From assembly GCA_910588775.1 (NCBI GenBank), contig CAJURH010000012.1, forward strand, positions 4,639 to 68,638: DNA of 64,000 nucleotides, written 5' to 3'. Positions 36,120 through 44,397 of the stretch are shown here, piece by piece. Under the pieces are notes generated by a model. That model was not told the origin of the DNA and did no database searches. It was given only the letters and a program-made list of their open reading frames with translations. Made by a program: the position numbers and the translations under genes. Within the stretch, counting starts at the first letter, position 1. Each line of letters begins with the position of its first letter. This DNA is from an uncultured Lachnospiraceae bacterium. GTDB lineage: Bacteria; Bacillota; Clostridia; Lachnospirales; Lachnospiraceae.

Positions 36120-36803
36120 TTATGCATGCCATCCCAAAAAGGCTCTGCCCTCCGGCCAAATCTCCCAACTCATCTCCTTATTGGACGCGGGATGAATCAG
36201 ACTTAGGCGATGGGCGCACAACCCTATACCCTCTGACGAATCACTGCCCTGAGAATTATATTTTCTATCACCCTCCAGGGGATGGCCCCGATGGCTGAAT
36301 TGAACCCGTATCTGATGAAACCGTCCCGTAACTAGATGGATTTTCACAAGGCTGCTCTCCCCCTTGGATTCCACCACCCGGTAATGCAGACGGGCTTCCT
36401 TGGCGCCTTTCGTTCCTGCGGGAACCACCCTGGCCATTCGCTTCTTATTATCTTTCAGCAGCCAGTCTTCCAACATCCCCTCCGCCGGCTCCATCTTGCC
36501 CTGAACCACAGCCAGATACTCCTTCCCCATCTTTCCATCTTGCACCTGCGCACTTAAGCTTTTTGCCGCTCTTTTACTCTTTGCCATCACCAAAAGACCT
36601 TCCACCGGCTGATCCAGGCGATGCACAATGCCCACATATGGCTGTCTAACCTGCCCGTTCTCCTTTCCATTGAGATAGTTCAGACAAGCGCACTCCAGAT
36701 CCAGAACTCCCACCCCTGCGCTCTGTACGGGAATCCCTGGCGGTTTATGACAAACAATAAAATGTTTGTCCTCATATAGAATACATTCTTTAAAATCTTT
36801 CAC
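36120..36803 (-). CDS. RluA-family pseudouridine synthase
   Basis: RNA pseudouridine synthase, 227 residues, short for the RluA family and lacking an N-terminal S4 domain. The active-site motif is VHRLDQPVEGLLV, with the catalytic Asp, followed by SKRAAKSLS and later LVTGRFHQIRVQFSHRGHPLEGD, both typical. It begins with the usual EDKHFIVCHKPPG segment. The RNA target cannot be assigned. It is divergent from the exchanger gene. Confidence 0.92.
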   Translation of the reverse strand: MKDFKECILYEDKHFIVCHKPPGIPVQSAGVGVLDLECACLNYLNGKENGQVRQPYVGIVHRLDQPVEGLLVMAKSKRAAKSLSAQVQDGKMGKEYLAVVQGKMEPAEGMLEDWLLKDNKKRMARVVPAGTKGAKEARLHYRVVESKGESSLVKIHLVTGRFHQIRVQFSHRGHPLEGDRKYNSQGSDSSEGIGLCAHRLSLIHPASNKEMSWEIWPEGRAFLGWHA

Positions 36804-36883
36804 TTTATTTTCACCTTTATTTTATAAATTGTAAATTAAACATGGTGGAACCTTTTCTTTCATATAATAATACAGGCCACCGC

Positions 36884-36912
36884 TTGACAACCCATTCTTT
36901 TTGTTCCATACT
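36884..36912 (+). promoter_or_regulatory. Predicted promoter of the Ca/Na exchanger gene
   Basis: A perfect TTGACA (36884-36889) with CATACT after 17 bases (36907-36912), or ATACTT after 18. The -10 box is weak, so the exact element is uncertain. Confidence 0.45.
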
Positions 36913-36938
36913 TATTTTGTTTTTGGAGGAAAATATAC

Positions 36939-37901
36939 ATGATCAAATACTTACTGTTATTATTGGGATTTTTTTTGCTAATCAAAGGCGCCGATTTGTT
37001 CGTAGAAGGCAGCTCTAACATTGCCCGGCTTTTAAGAATACCCAGCATAATCATCGGCCTCACCGTGGTTGCCTTCGGAACCAGCCTGCCAGAAGCTTCC
37101 GTAAGCATCACAGCCGCCCTGGCCGGAAAAAACGACTTGTCCTTAAGTAATGTAATCGGTTCCAACATTTTCAACCTGCTCATAGTAGTTGGCGTCAGCG
37201 CCGCCTTGTGCCCCATGGAAGTCCAACCTTCTGTATTGAAGAAAGACTTTCCTTTCTCCATACTAATTGCAATAATCTTATTGGCAATGGGGATTCCCGC
37301 GGCTTTTCACGGCGAAAAGGTTTCTATCCTCACCCGGACAGAAGGCTGTATCTTACTGGCCCTCTTTGTCCTTTACCTTATCCTCACTGTTCGGGAGGCC
37401 TTAAAGGCACGACAAAATAACGAGGGAGAAAACGCTTGCGAAGGAGAATCATCCACTTCCATTTTCACCACAATTATTTGCGTAATCGTGGGAATTACAG
37501 GCATTGTGATTGGCGGCGACATGGTGGTGAACAGCGCTTCAGCTATTGCGTTGACCTTCGGATGGAGCGAGACATTCATCGGTTTGACGATCGTGGCCCT
37601 GGGCACATCCCTCCCGGAGTTAGTAACCTCCGCCGTAGCCGCACGAAAAGGAGAGAGCGACCTTTCTCTAGGAAACGCCATTGGTTCCAATATTTTCAAC
37701 ATCCTGCTGGTGCTGGGAGCCTCCGCCACCGTACATCCCATCGCCATAGGCATATTCTCCATCTACGACACTATATTCCTAATCGTATCCAGCATCATTG
37801 TCTATCTATTTGCCGTCCACAAAAAAAGCCTGGATAGAAAAGAAGGGCTGATGATGCTCCCCCTCTACATGTTTTTCTTTATTTATATCGTATTGCGGTA
37901 A
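36939..37901 (+). CDS. Calcium/sodium exchanger (CaCA family, YrbG-like)
   Basis: A 320-residue inner-membrane cation exchanger with ten predicted helices arranged as two inverted repeats. Each repeat carries the family motif: GTSLPEASVSITAAL with GSNIFNLL in the first, GTSLPELVTSAVAA with GSNIFNILL in the second. The Glu in each GTSLPE is an ion ligand. GGAGG lies upstream of the ATG. It probably uses the sodium or proton gradient to expel calcium, which fits a genome with two ion-pumping ATPases. Confidence 0.93.
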   Translation: MIKYLLLLLGFFLLIKGADLFVEGSSNIARLLRIPSIIIGLTVVAFGTSLPEASVSITAALAGKNDLSLSNVIGSNIFNLLIVVGVSAALCPMEVQPSVLKKDFPFSILIAIILLAMGIPAAFHGEKVSILTRTEGCILLALFVLYLILTVREALKARQNNEGENACEGESSTSIFTTIICVIVGITGIVIGGDMVVNSASAIALTFGWSETFIGLTIVALGTSLPELVTSAVAARKGESDLSLGNAIGSNIFNILLVLGASATVHPIAIGIFSIYDTIFLIVSSIIVYLFAVHKKSLDRKEGLMMLPLYMFFFIYIVLR

Positions 37902-37947
37902 AAGACAAAACGGCCACCATTTCCGATTCACAAAATGGCGGCCGTTT
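37901..37947. terminator. Bidirectional terminator between the exchanger gene and the minus-strand transcription unit
   Basis: A 15-bp stem, AAACGGCCACCATTT (37908-37922) with AAATGGCGGCCGTTT (37933-37947), one mismatch that becomes G-U on the minus strand. On the minus strand it is followed by TTTTGTCTTTT, so it terminates leftward transcription best. Confidence 0.85.
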
Positions 37948-38485
37948 CAAAACTCTCCTATATTCATTTTTTTCTTTGTGAAACAGTTTTCTCTAAGCTG
38001 CTCCTTTACTTACCTCCTGAAATTAATTTTCTCCCGCTTATGGATGCCAAACAGTATCCCCCTTACTATCTGCGCCTCCTCTTAGAAAGCTTCATAACAT
38101 ATCTAATTCTTCTAATGCAAAGTCATCATCCATATTATTCCTTCTTAAACACTCCACGCCTTGTTACAAAATAATATGAATTTTAAAATGCAATCTCTGT
38201 TTGTTGCATCCTTTCCTGTTATATTTCTTTACATATAACGGAAACCTTTGTACCAGACTTGTGGCATTTATTCAATATAAAAATAAGCTTTTCTATATTA
38301 CTGGATTGCTCTTTCCTTTCTCATACAGGACCCGGCGGTTCACACCTTACGTTATCCAGCGCTTTCTGCAGGAATGCCTATCATACCACTTTTATATTGA
38401 ATGCTCATTCTCTTGTGTTCCCAATGGACTAATCCCCTCCTTTTCAACTTCATGTTTTTGATAAATGCTTTGCTTTTCTTTTGAT
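37905..38485 (-). ncRNA. Candidate structured RNA or peptide-encoding transcript, about 580 nt
   Basis: Bounded by a near-consensus promoter and a strong terminator on the minus strand. The 5' part (38401-38271) is enclosed by a perfect 12-base inverted repeat (38390-38401 with 38271-38282). Inside this, GCTGGAT (38360-38354) pairs with ATCCAGT (38306-38300), enclosing a GGT-GTGA-ACC hairpin with a GNRA-type loop (38346-38337) and a TCCT/AGGA hairpin. A further strong hairpin, TTTCCGTTATAT with ATATAACAGGAAA, spans about 38210-38246. No long frame is present; one 13-residue frame has a ribosome binding site. I do not recognise a known RNA family. A small palindromic mobile element is the main alternative. 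Confidence 0.45.
38092..38133 (-). CDS. Possible 13-residue acidic peptide
   Basis: The frame MDDDFALEELDML follows AAGGA at seven bases, inside the candidate transcript. It is strongly acidic and amphipathic. It may be a leader or signal peptide, or chance; nothing in the sequence decides this. Confidence 0.25.
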   Translation of the reverse strand: MDDDFALEELDML

Positions 38486-38491
38486 GATGCT

Positions 38492-38520
38492 ATCATATCA
38501 TCTGTTTCTTTATTTGTCAA
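38492..38520 (-). promoter_or_regulatory. Strong predicted minus-strand promoter of the unexplained transcript
   Basis: Perfect TTGACA (38515-38520), exactly 17 bases, TATGAT (38492-38497) with TG-rich surroundings. It points leftward into the gap and away from tatD, with no ordinary gene downstream until the terminator at 37901-37947. Confidence 0.75.
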
Positions 38521-38642
38521 CACTTTTCTTCAACTTTTTTAGATTATTTTATTTTTATAACTTTTCTCTGTTATTTCCCAATTAATTTTTATATTATTCA
38601 TGAATTTTCTAATAATTTAAACATTTCATTCAATCCCCCCTC

Positions 38643-38670
38643 TTGCCATTCTTCCAATATCTGTTACAAT
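38643..38670 (+). promoter_or_regulatory. Predicted promoter of tatD
   Basis: TTGCCA (38643-38648), 16-base spacer, TACAAT (38665-38670), about 50 bases before the tatD start codon. Confidence 0.6.
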
Positions 38671-38720
38671 AAAATAAAACCCTAATAAAGAACGCAAAAC
38701 AGAAAGGAGGCGCCATTCTT

Positions 38721-39500
38721 ATGATATTTGAAAGCCATGCGCACTACGACGACGAAGCGTTCGATCCGGACCGGGATGAACTTCTCAACTCATTGCAAGA
38801 TTATGGCATTGAAGCAGTCGTCAACGTATGCGCATCTATAGAAAGCTTAGACAATACTGTCCAATTAATGGAACAATACCCATTTATATACGGGGCCATC
38901 GGCGTACACCCAGACGAGGTAGGCGGCATGAACGAACAAGTCATGGAGAAAATCCGCCGTCTCTGCCGCCATCCTAAAGCGGTTGCCATCGGTGAAATTG
39001 GATTGGATTACCATTGGGACAAAGAAAATCATGACACGCAGAAAAAGTGGTTCTGTGCGCAAATGGAAATCGCCCGCCAGGAGAAAATGCCCTTTATCAT
39101 CCACAGCCGGGACGCTGCCGAAGATACGCTGTCCGTGATGAAGGAACTGCGGGCAGGGGATATGTATGGAGGAATCGTCCACTGTTTTTCCTATTCTGTG
39201 GAAATCGCCCGGGAATATCTCAATATGGGCCTGTATCTGGGCATCGGCGGGGTTCTAACCTTTTCCAACGGAAAAAAACTAAAAGAAGTGGCTGCATACG
39301 CCCCCCTAGAACAGCTGGTTTTAGAGACAGACAGCCCCTATCTGTCCCCAGTCCCCAACAGAGGAAAACGAAACTCCTCCCTAAACCTGCCCTACATTGC
39401 CAAAGAGCTGGCGAACTTAAAAGGCGTCCCCTACGACCAGGTGGTGGATGTGACCAACGCCAACGCCAGAAAACTATTCGGCCTGCTGCATAACGGATGA
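38721..39500 (+). CDS. tatD: TatD-family metal-dependent DNase
   Basis: A 259-residue TIM-barrel hydrolase of the TatD family (3'-5' DNase/RNase and related activities). Metal ligands: His6 and His8 (ESHAHYDD), Glu in AIGEIGLDYHW, His in PFIIHSRDA, His in IVHCFSYS, Asp in LETDSPYLSP. AAAGGAGG lies ten bases before the ATG. The last 27 bases overlap the end of the convergent CapA-like gene. Confidence 0.93.
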   Translation: MIFESHAHYDDEAFDPDRDELLNSLQDYGIEAVVNVCASIESLDNTVQLMEQYPFIYGAIGVHPDEVGGMNEQVMEKIRRLCRHPKAVAIGEIGLDYHWDKENHDTQKKWFCAQMEIARQEKMPFIIHSRDAAEDTLSVMKELRAGDMYGGIVHCFSYSVEIAREYLNMGLYLGIGGVLTFSNGKKLKEVAAYAPLEQLVLETDSPYLSPVPNRGKRNSSLNLPYIAKELANLKGVPYDQVVDVTNANARKLFGLLHNG

Positions 39501-40925
39501 TTCCATAACGCCATCACTCTGCTGCGCCGCGCGTTCACCGGACATTACCTGCAACAGACTGCTTAAGCTGCCGTCTTCCGCATTGGCGGCCGCGATTTCT
39601 CCTGGGTAAATAATGCTTCCATCCAGACCTGTAAGCGTGCTGTCCGGATTAAAAGTGCAATCCAGAAGATTTGTATTTCCGGATGAGGCAACTGGAATTC
39701 TCATAATATAATCAAATAAACTCTGAAAAGCGGAAACGCTCATAGCCTCGGCGCTATAATAATCAATCGCCCCAACGCCATGACTTTTCGCCAACTCATC
39801 CGTATAGGCGGACAGGGGATATACGTTACATATATTCAGATTTTCTGAATAATGCATAACTGTGGGGTTAAGGTTATTGGACGTTATCTTCACAGAACTC
39901 TGTCCGTCTATGGTGTTTTTTTCCAAAGTAAACTCTGCCATTCCTCCCAACAGTTCTGGCGCTGACTGCGCACCTGAGACAAAACTTCCCAGAGAATAAT
40001 ACACCAACATCTCATTTCCATTCGCATCCGAAAGCATCTGGCATGGCTGAAGCGTCAGCGGATGAGAACCAATCAGAACCTTCACGCCCTGCTGCAACAG
40101 AAACTGTGTCCACTGGCTTTGATATTCGTTGGGAACCGCATTCTCAAGAGTCCCCCAATGAGCCAGAAAAACAATACAGTCACTGATGCCTTTCGCCTGG
40201 GCGATGGCGCTGGTAACCCGCTCCCTCTCCAGATAATCCACCATAAAAGGCGCATCATTCTTTATGGAATCACTGTTGGATCCAAAGGCATAATTCAAAA
40301 AAGCAATCCGAATATTATTTCTCTCCACCACGCGAATATTCGCCGCGTCTTCCTGAGAACCATGTATGCCCAAGACGACCGTATCCGGATATGTAGACTG
40401 CCAAAATTCCAGCGTATTGCGCAAATAATCAGACCCAAAATCGTCCGCATGCTCCGTGGCGCTGGCAATAATGTCAAACCCCGTATTCACCAACGCGCTT
40501 CCCACCTCCACTGGCGTAGAATAGACAGAACTCCCACTGGTCAGATTGTGATCTCTCGTAAGAACCGATTCCTGGGTTACAATGGATAGATCCGCCTGAC
40601 TGATTTGGTCCTTCACCAAACTGTAAATCTGATCGTAATTCCAGGCCGATTCATTTACCTGGCCTGAAGCCAGAATATTGTCATCAAATATATTACTGCC
40701 CACAGCCAGAATGCGAATAGAAGAAGTGGAAACCTCCTGCACCGCCTCCTGTCCTGCCGCCTCCTGCCCCGAAACGGAATCCTTCTTGTCCTGCGCAGAT
40801 ACGAATGCCTTGTCCACCTGTGTAATAATCAGACAGAGCAGCGCCAGCGTTACAATAGAAAGAGCCATACTGATTTTCGCTTTATTTTTCTCTATTATTT
40901 CCAATGGTATATTGTTGCGCTTCAT
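39474..40925 (-). CDS. Membrane-anchored CapA/PgsA-like protein with altered metal-site motifs
   Basis: A 483-residue protein with an N-terminal membrane segment (about 18-42) and a domain of the CapA family (poly-gamma-glutamate synthesis, metallophosphatase fold). Conserved parts are HWGTLE and LIGSHPLTLQP, and YYSLGSFV. Several canonical motif residues differ: GDxM reads GSNI, NLE reads TQE, and NNHxxD reads TEHADD. Metal binding may therefore be weakened or lost. The C-terminal 130 residues have no recognised domain. No capsule synthesis genes are adjacent. Function is unknown, with an envelope role likely from its topology. Confidence 0.78.
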   Translation of the reverse strand: MKRNNIPLEIIEKNKAKISMALSIVTLALLCLIITQVDKAFVSAQDKKDSVSGQEAAGQEAVQEVSTSSIRILAVGSNIFDDNILASGQVNESAWNYDQIYSLVKDQISQADLSIVTQESVLTRDHNLTSGSSVYSTPVEVGSALVNTGFDIIASATEHADDFGSDYLRNTLEFWQSTYPDTVVLGIHGSQEDAANIRVVERNNIRIAFLNYAFGSNSDSIKNDAPFMVDYLERERVTSAIAQAKGISDCIVFLAHWGTLENAVPNEYQSQWTQFLLQQGVKVLIGSHPLTLQPCQMLSDANGNEMLVYYSLGSFVSGAQSAPELLGGMAEFTLEKNTIDGQSSVKITSNNLNPTVMHYSENLNICNVYPLSAYTDELAKSHGVGAIDYYSAEAMSVSAFQSLFDYIMRIPVASSGNTNLLDCTFNPDSTLTGLDGSIIYPGEIAAANAEDGSLSSLLQVMSGERAAQQSDGVMESSVMQQAE

Positions 40926-41070
40926 AAATGCCCGTCACCCTCTTTCTTGCATACCCGTAATTATATCAAAACTTTCTCCAAGAAGATAGTCGTAAAAATT
41001 ATCAAAAAAACATTTCTTTTTTTGTAGCGCCGCCGGACAAACTCCCCCTTTCAGCGACGCAATGCTCTAT

Positions 41071-42828
41071 TTACAGGCCCAAATGCTTTTTCAACACCGG
41101 AAACTGCACCGGACCAATCTCCAGCGTCCGCCTGTGAAATTCACGGATATCAAACTCGCTCCCCTGTTCTTCTTGCATTTTCTCCCGAAGTTGTGTAAAA
41201 TTCAGTGAACCCAGATAATAACGTAAATAATTAGCTGGCGCCTCCACAACAGACTGGAATATCTCCCGTACAATTTTATCATCGGTTATGCCAAAGGGTT
41301 TCAGGTACTGCGCAGCATTGTCCAGTGACCAGCCATAATAGTGAATCCCCACATCCAACAGGGAGTAAATGCACAGGTTCACTGACCGGTTCAACCAGAG
41401 CAGGCGGGACAGGTCGGCATCCACTGGCGCATACTGGTAGCCATAAGATTCAATATAGGTGGCCCATCCTTCTATGTACCCTCCGAATCCCATAATGCTG
41501 CGGATGGCATGGGGTTTGCACTGCTGGAAATACAAGGACTGATACAAATGTCCAGGAAATCCCTCGTGGGACAGCGTTGCAAACAGCTCCAAATCCGACG
41601 TCTGGCTGGCCTGATTAATATAAATCGTGTTTGGAGACAAAACATCCATAGGGGGAGTCAGGTAAAAAGCGGGGCTTAAAAACTCAGATAACGACGGATG
41701 CACATATTTCACCTGGTATTTCGCCTCATCAAGGGCTGGAAAATCTTTGACATAGGTCTTCTCCAGAAACTTTAACGCATCCTGGGGAGATTCTAAGGTG
41801 AAATCGTTTTGATAAACTGCGGTAATCAAAGAAGGGGACTTTTTCAACATCGCCCCCATTTCCCGGTAATCGGCCATAAGCTGATCATACAACTGTTTTT
41901 CAATGGCATCCACCGTTGTGTAAACCCCTACCTCGCTTTGCAAAAGGTATTGGTAATACGAACGGCCACCTGGATAATGGCGCAGACCATTTTCATTTCG
42001 CCCCATGCCTTTTAAAGCCTCCAACCCCTGGGCAAGGGTCCCGTAGGCGGGAAATACACGCTTCTCCATAATTTGCTGATGCGCCGCCTGGTAATCTTGT
42101 ATTTCCTTTTGGGAAAGTTTTTCCACACTTTGAGAAAACTCCCTCAATTTGTCCTGAAAGACCTCCGCCAAAAAATTATTCTGGGGATCTGCAATAAATT
42201 CCCGGCATTGGGCTATAATACCTTCCAAAGAAACATCACTCATTAGCAGCCCCTGTTTCGCTTTCGCCTGCTCAAAAGCCAGGATCTGGTCAAAATAAAC
42301 ATCTATGGTTTTCAGAAGCTTTAGGTAATCGATGATATCTTGTTTATCATAGAATGTATATTCCGCCAGAAGAACCGGAAGCTGCGCCTGAATGCCCAGC
42401 GTTTCGTTAAGAGGTTCATTCAGATAATAAAATTTTTCGGAAGATTTTGCCGTAGTAAAATAAAGCAGCAACATATCCAGAGTAATCTGGTTTTCAGAGG
42501 AAAGCTTCTTGTAATCAAACTTTTGAAGCTCTTGCAGGCATTGCTCTATTTCCTCATAATGTTCGGGATTTGGAGCATCTGACATGGTTCCCAGTGAGAT
42601 AGCGTAATCTGTAATTCCGTACTCTTCTGGGTGGGCCAATGTATAATGCAAGTTCAACGTGTTGGAGACCACCTCCTCCAGAAAAAGATTATCCGCAAAT
42701 TTTACAAAACGGCCATTTTCACTGAATGCCCAATGCTTAGATCCATAACCCGCCAATATGCCAAGAGCCAGTAAAAAACTCAGCGCCAGGCCAATATAGA
42801 CAAACTTGAGAATTTTTCTTTTTTCCAT
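41071..42828 (-). CDS. DUF885 family putative metallohydrolase, membrane anchored
   Basis: A 585-residue protein with an uncleaved N-terminal hydrophobic segment (about 9-27) and a DUF885 domain. The family motif SHEGFPGHLYQ lies at about residues 420-430; its HExxxxH arrangement resembles zinc peptidases, with a later Glu in GGYIEGWATYIESYGY as the probable third ligand. Other DUF885 members have been suggested to be peptidases, and substrate is unknown. Divergent from thioredoxin reductase. Confidence 0.85.
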   Translation of the reverse strand: MEKRKILKFVYIGLALSFLLALGILAGYGSKHWAFSENGRFVKFADNLFLEEVVSNTLNLHYTLAHPEEYGITDYAISLGTMSDAPNPEHYEEIEQCLQELQKFDYKKLSSENQITLDMLLLYFTTAKSSEKFYYLNEPLNETLGIQAQLPVLLAEYTFYDKQDIIDYLKLLKTIDVYFDQILAFEQAKAKQGLLMSDVSLEGIIAQCREFIADPQNNFLAEVFQDKLREFSQSVEKLSQKEIQDYQAAHQQIMEKRVFPAYGTLAQGLEALKGMGRNENGLRHYPGGRSYYQYLLQSEVGVYTTVDAIEKQLYDQLMADYREMGAMLKKSPSLITAVYQNDFTLESPQDALKFLEKTYVKDFPALDEAKYQVKYVHPSLSEFLSPAFYLTPPMDVLSPNTIYINQASQTSDLELFATLSHEGFPGHLYQSLYFQQCKPHAIRSIMGFGGYIEGWATYIESYGYQYAPVDADLSRLLWLNRSVNLCIYSLLDVGIHYYGWSLDNAAQYLKPFGITDDKIVREIFQSVVEAPANYLRYYLGSLNFTQLREKMQEEQGSEFDIREFHRRTLEIGPVQFPVLKKHLGL

Positions 42829-42868
42829 AAAACCCTCTTTATATATTCCAAGCTGTTTCTATATTTTA

Positions 42869-42897
42869 TTGACAAAAATACGTATCTATGCTATTGA
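42869..42897 (+). promoter_or_regulatory. Possible promoter of trxB
   Basis: A perfect TTGACA (42869-42874) with TATTGA after 17 bases (42892-42897). The -10 box is poor, so an activator may be involved or the true box may be shifted. Confidence 0.4.
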
Positions 42898-42933
42898 ACT
42901 TTTATTTTTAATCTATAGAAAGGAGCAGATACC

Positions 42934-43869
42934 ATGAATAAAAAATATGATTTGGTTATCCTTGGGTCCGGACCCGCCGGAATCACAGCGGGCATTTACG
43001 CCATGCGGGCCCAGCTAAAAACATTGCTTTTAGAAAAAAATTATATTACAGGAGGGCAGATGCTTAACACTTATGAGGTGGATAATTATCCAGGTATGCC
43101 GCTGATAAGCGGTTCAGACTTAAGCGAAGCATTCGAAGAACACGCCAAACGCTTGGGGCTGGCCATACAGCAGGGCGAGGTCTCCAACATAATACACGAA
43201 GGCCATAGCTTCCATATCCAGACAGAGCAGGATTCCTATGTTGCAGATTCAGTCATTATAGCCACCGGAACCCGTCACCGCCTGTTGGACGTGCCCGGGG
43301 AAAAGAATCTGGCTGGAATGGGCGTATCCTATTGCGCCACCTGTGATGGCGCCTTTTTCAAAGATAAAACGGTGGCTGTAGCCGGCGGCGGAGATACCGC
43401 TGTGGAAGATGCCCTTTTCTTGTCCAGAATATGCAAAAAAGTATATTTAATCCATCGAAGGGATCAGCTCCGAGCCGCCAAGATTTTGCAAGATCGCCTG
43501 GCAAAACAAGAGAACGTGGAAATCCTCTGGAACTGTGAGATAAACGAAATCGTAGGCGAACAGCAAGTTTCCGGGGTGGAAATATTCCACAACAAAGAAG
43601 GAAATTATACCGGCCTAGATGTGGATGGAGTCTTCGTCGCTATAGGCTCATTGCCAAACAGTCACGGACTGGGGCACATTGCGGACACAGATTCCAATGG
43701 CTATTTTATAGCCGGAGAAGACTGTAAAACCAGCACGCCCGGAATTTTCACCGCTGGTGATATACGCGCCAAGGCCCTCCGCCAGATCGTAACCGCCGTG
43801 GCAGACGGAGCCAACGCAGCCACCTCGGCCTTCCGCTACTTGGTAGATCTCCACAAAAATTGTCAATAG
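42934..43869 (+). CDS. trxB: Thioredoxin reductase
   Basis: FAD/NADPH disulfide reductase, 311 residues. FAD-binding GSGPAG at 11-16, redox-active CATC with Cys134 and Cys137, NADPH-binding GGGDTA at 151-156, and the C-terminal FAD motif TAGDIR. AAAGGAGCAG precedes the ATG. No thioredoxin gene is adjacent. Confidence 0.96.
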   Translation: MNKKYDLVILGSGPAGITAGIYAMRAQLKTLLLEKNYITGGQMLNTYEVDNYPGMPLISGSDLSEAFEEHAKRLGLAIQQGEVSNIIHEGHSFHIQTEQDSYVADSVIIATGTRHRLLDVPGEKNLAGMGVSYCATCDGAFFKDKTVAVAGGGDTAVEDALFLSRICKKVYLIHRRDQLRAAKILQDRLAKQENVEILWNCEINEIVGEQQVSGVEIFHNKEGNYTGLDVDGVFVAIGSLPNSHGLGHIADTDSNGYFIAGEDCKTSTPGIFTAGDIRAKALRQIVTAVADGANAATSAFRYLVDLHKNCQ

Positions 43870-43900
43870 ATGTAGAAAACACCGTTTTTCATCCAAAAAG

Positions 43901-44262
43901 TTATCCACACCGCGCCAAATTGAAAATCCCATAAAATGGACTTATACACCAAGTTATCCACATTGTCCACATTTATCTATGGAGAATCAAAACATGTGTT
44001 TTGTGGAGATGTGATAAAATGTGGGAAATTTTGTAAAGAAGACGATGTAGAACTATGGCAAAGGGATGCCCTCCTTTTTCCGACGGCATCCCTTCCCGAT
44101 AAATTACTTTGCTATATAATTTTCTTGCAAATTATAATGCTGTAAAATCATAGTTTTAAAGAGCATTCCTTCATGCTGTTCTTTCAGAAGTCTAATACCC
44201 CAAAATCTAAGCAATCGCCAGTTTCTTCACTTGTTTTCTTATTCCAACAATAGTTATCCACA
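43901..44262 (+). promoter_or_regulatory. Cluster of DnaA-box sequences
   Basis: Exact TTATCCACA occurs at 43901-43909, 43954-43962 and 44254-44262. Near matches are TTATACACC (43942-43950) and TTGTCCACA (43963-43971). All are on the plus strand. No dnaA or dnaN gene is nearby, so a titration or regulatory site is more likely than the replication origin. Confidence 0.55.
44061..44094. repeat. Perfect 10-bp inverted repeat downstream of trxB
   Basis: AAGGGATGCC (44061-44070) and GGCATCCCTT (44085-44094) around a T-rich 14-base loop. There is no T-run after either arm, so it is not a standard terminator, though it could end the trxB transcript weakly or protect its 3' end. Confidence 0.6.
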
Positions 44263-44364
44263 ATTAAATTTATATCAATGGTCCTTTTTTCTCTTTCCTT
44301 GAAAACGAACCCTGTGCACTTTTATTTTTGGAAACCGCCTTCGCCTTCACTTTAGACAAGACTA

Positions 44365-44397
44365 AAAGACAAAAAACCGCCTTTATCGGGCAGTTTT
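44365..44397 (-). terminator. Terminator of V-ATPase operon 2
   Basis: On the minus strand AAAACTGCC and GGCGGTTTT pair (9 bp, one G-U) around a 7-base loop that contains the stop codon of subunit D, followed by TTTTTTGTCTTTT-type sequence. The stem therefore includes the last codons of the gene. Confidence 0.85.

Larger units (their letters stand above)
37902..38720. other. 819-base region without a conventional gene
   Basis: The largest gap in the window. It is not empty: it holds a minus-strand promoter (38492-38520), a structured region, short frames with ribosome binding sites, and a terminator (37901-37947), described separately. The part from 38521 to 38642 is very AT-rich with no features seen. 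The tatD promoter lies at 38643-38670. Confidence 0.6.
43870..44382. other. Intergenic region with DnaA-box cluster
   Basis: About 510 bases between trxB and V-ATPase operon 2. It holds three exact and two near DnaA boxes, a long inverted repeat at 44061-44094 and AT-rich stretches. A 69-codon frame at 43936-44145 is not convincing. Confidence 0.6.

Noticed and set aside
38271..38401. Group II intron, retron or tmRNA remnant
   Set aside because: No domain V-like hairpin, reverse transcriptase, or tag-peptide and tRNA-like ends could be found in or near the unit.
38352..38453. A 33-codon minus-strand frame at the start of the candidate RNA
   Set aside because: There is no ribosome binding site before its ATG, and it overlaps the inverted repeat and nested helix, which suggests RNA structure instead.
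37935..38461. Plus-strand frames in the 819-base gap
   Set aside because: No plus-strand promoter or ribosome binding site supports them. The regulatory signals in this stretch all read on the minus strand.
43936..44145. A 69-codon frame after trxB
   Set aside because: It has no ribosome binding site, covers the DnaA boxes and an inverted repeat, and its composition is not protein-like.
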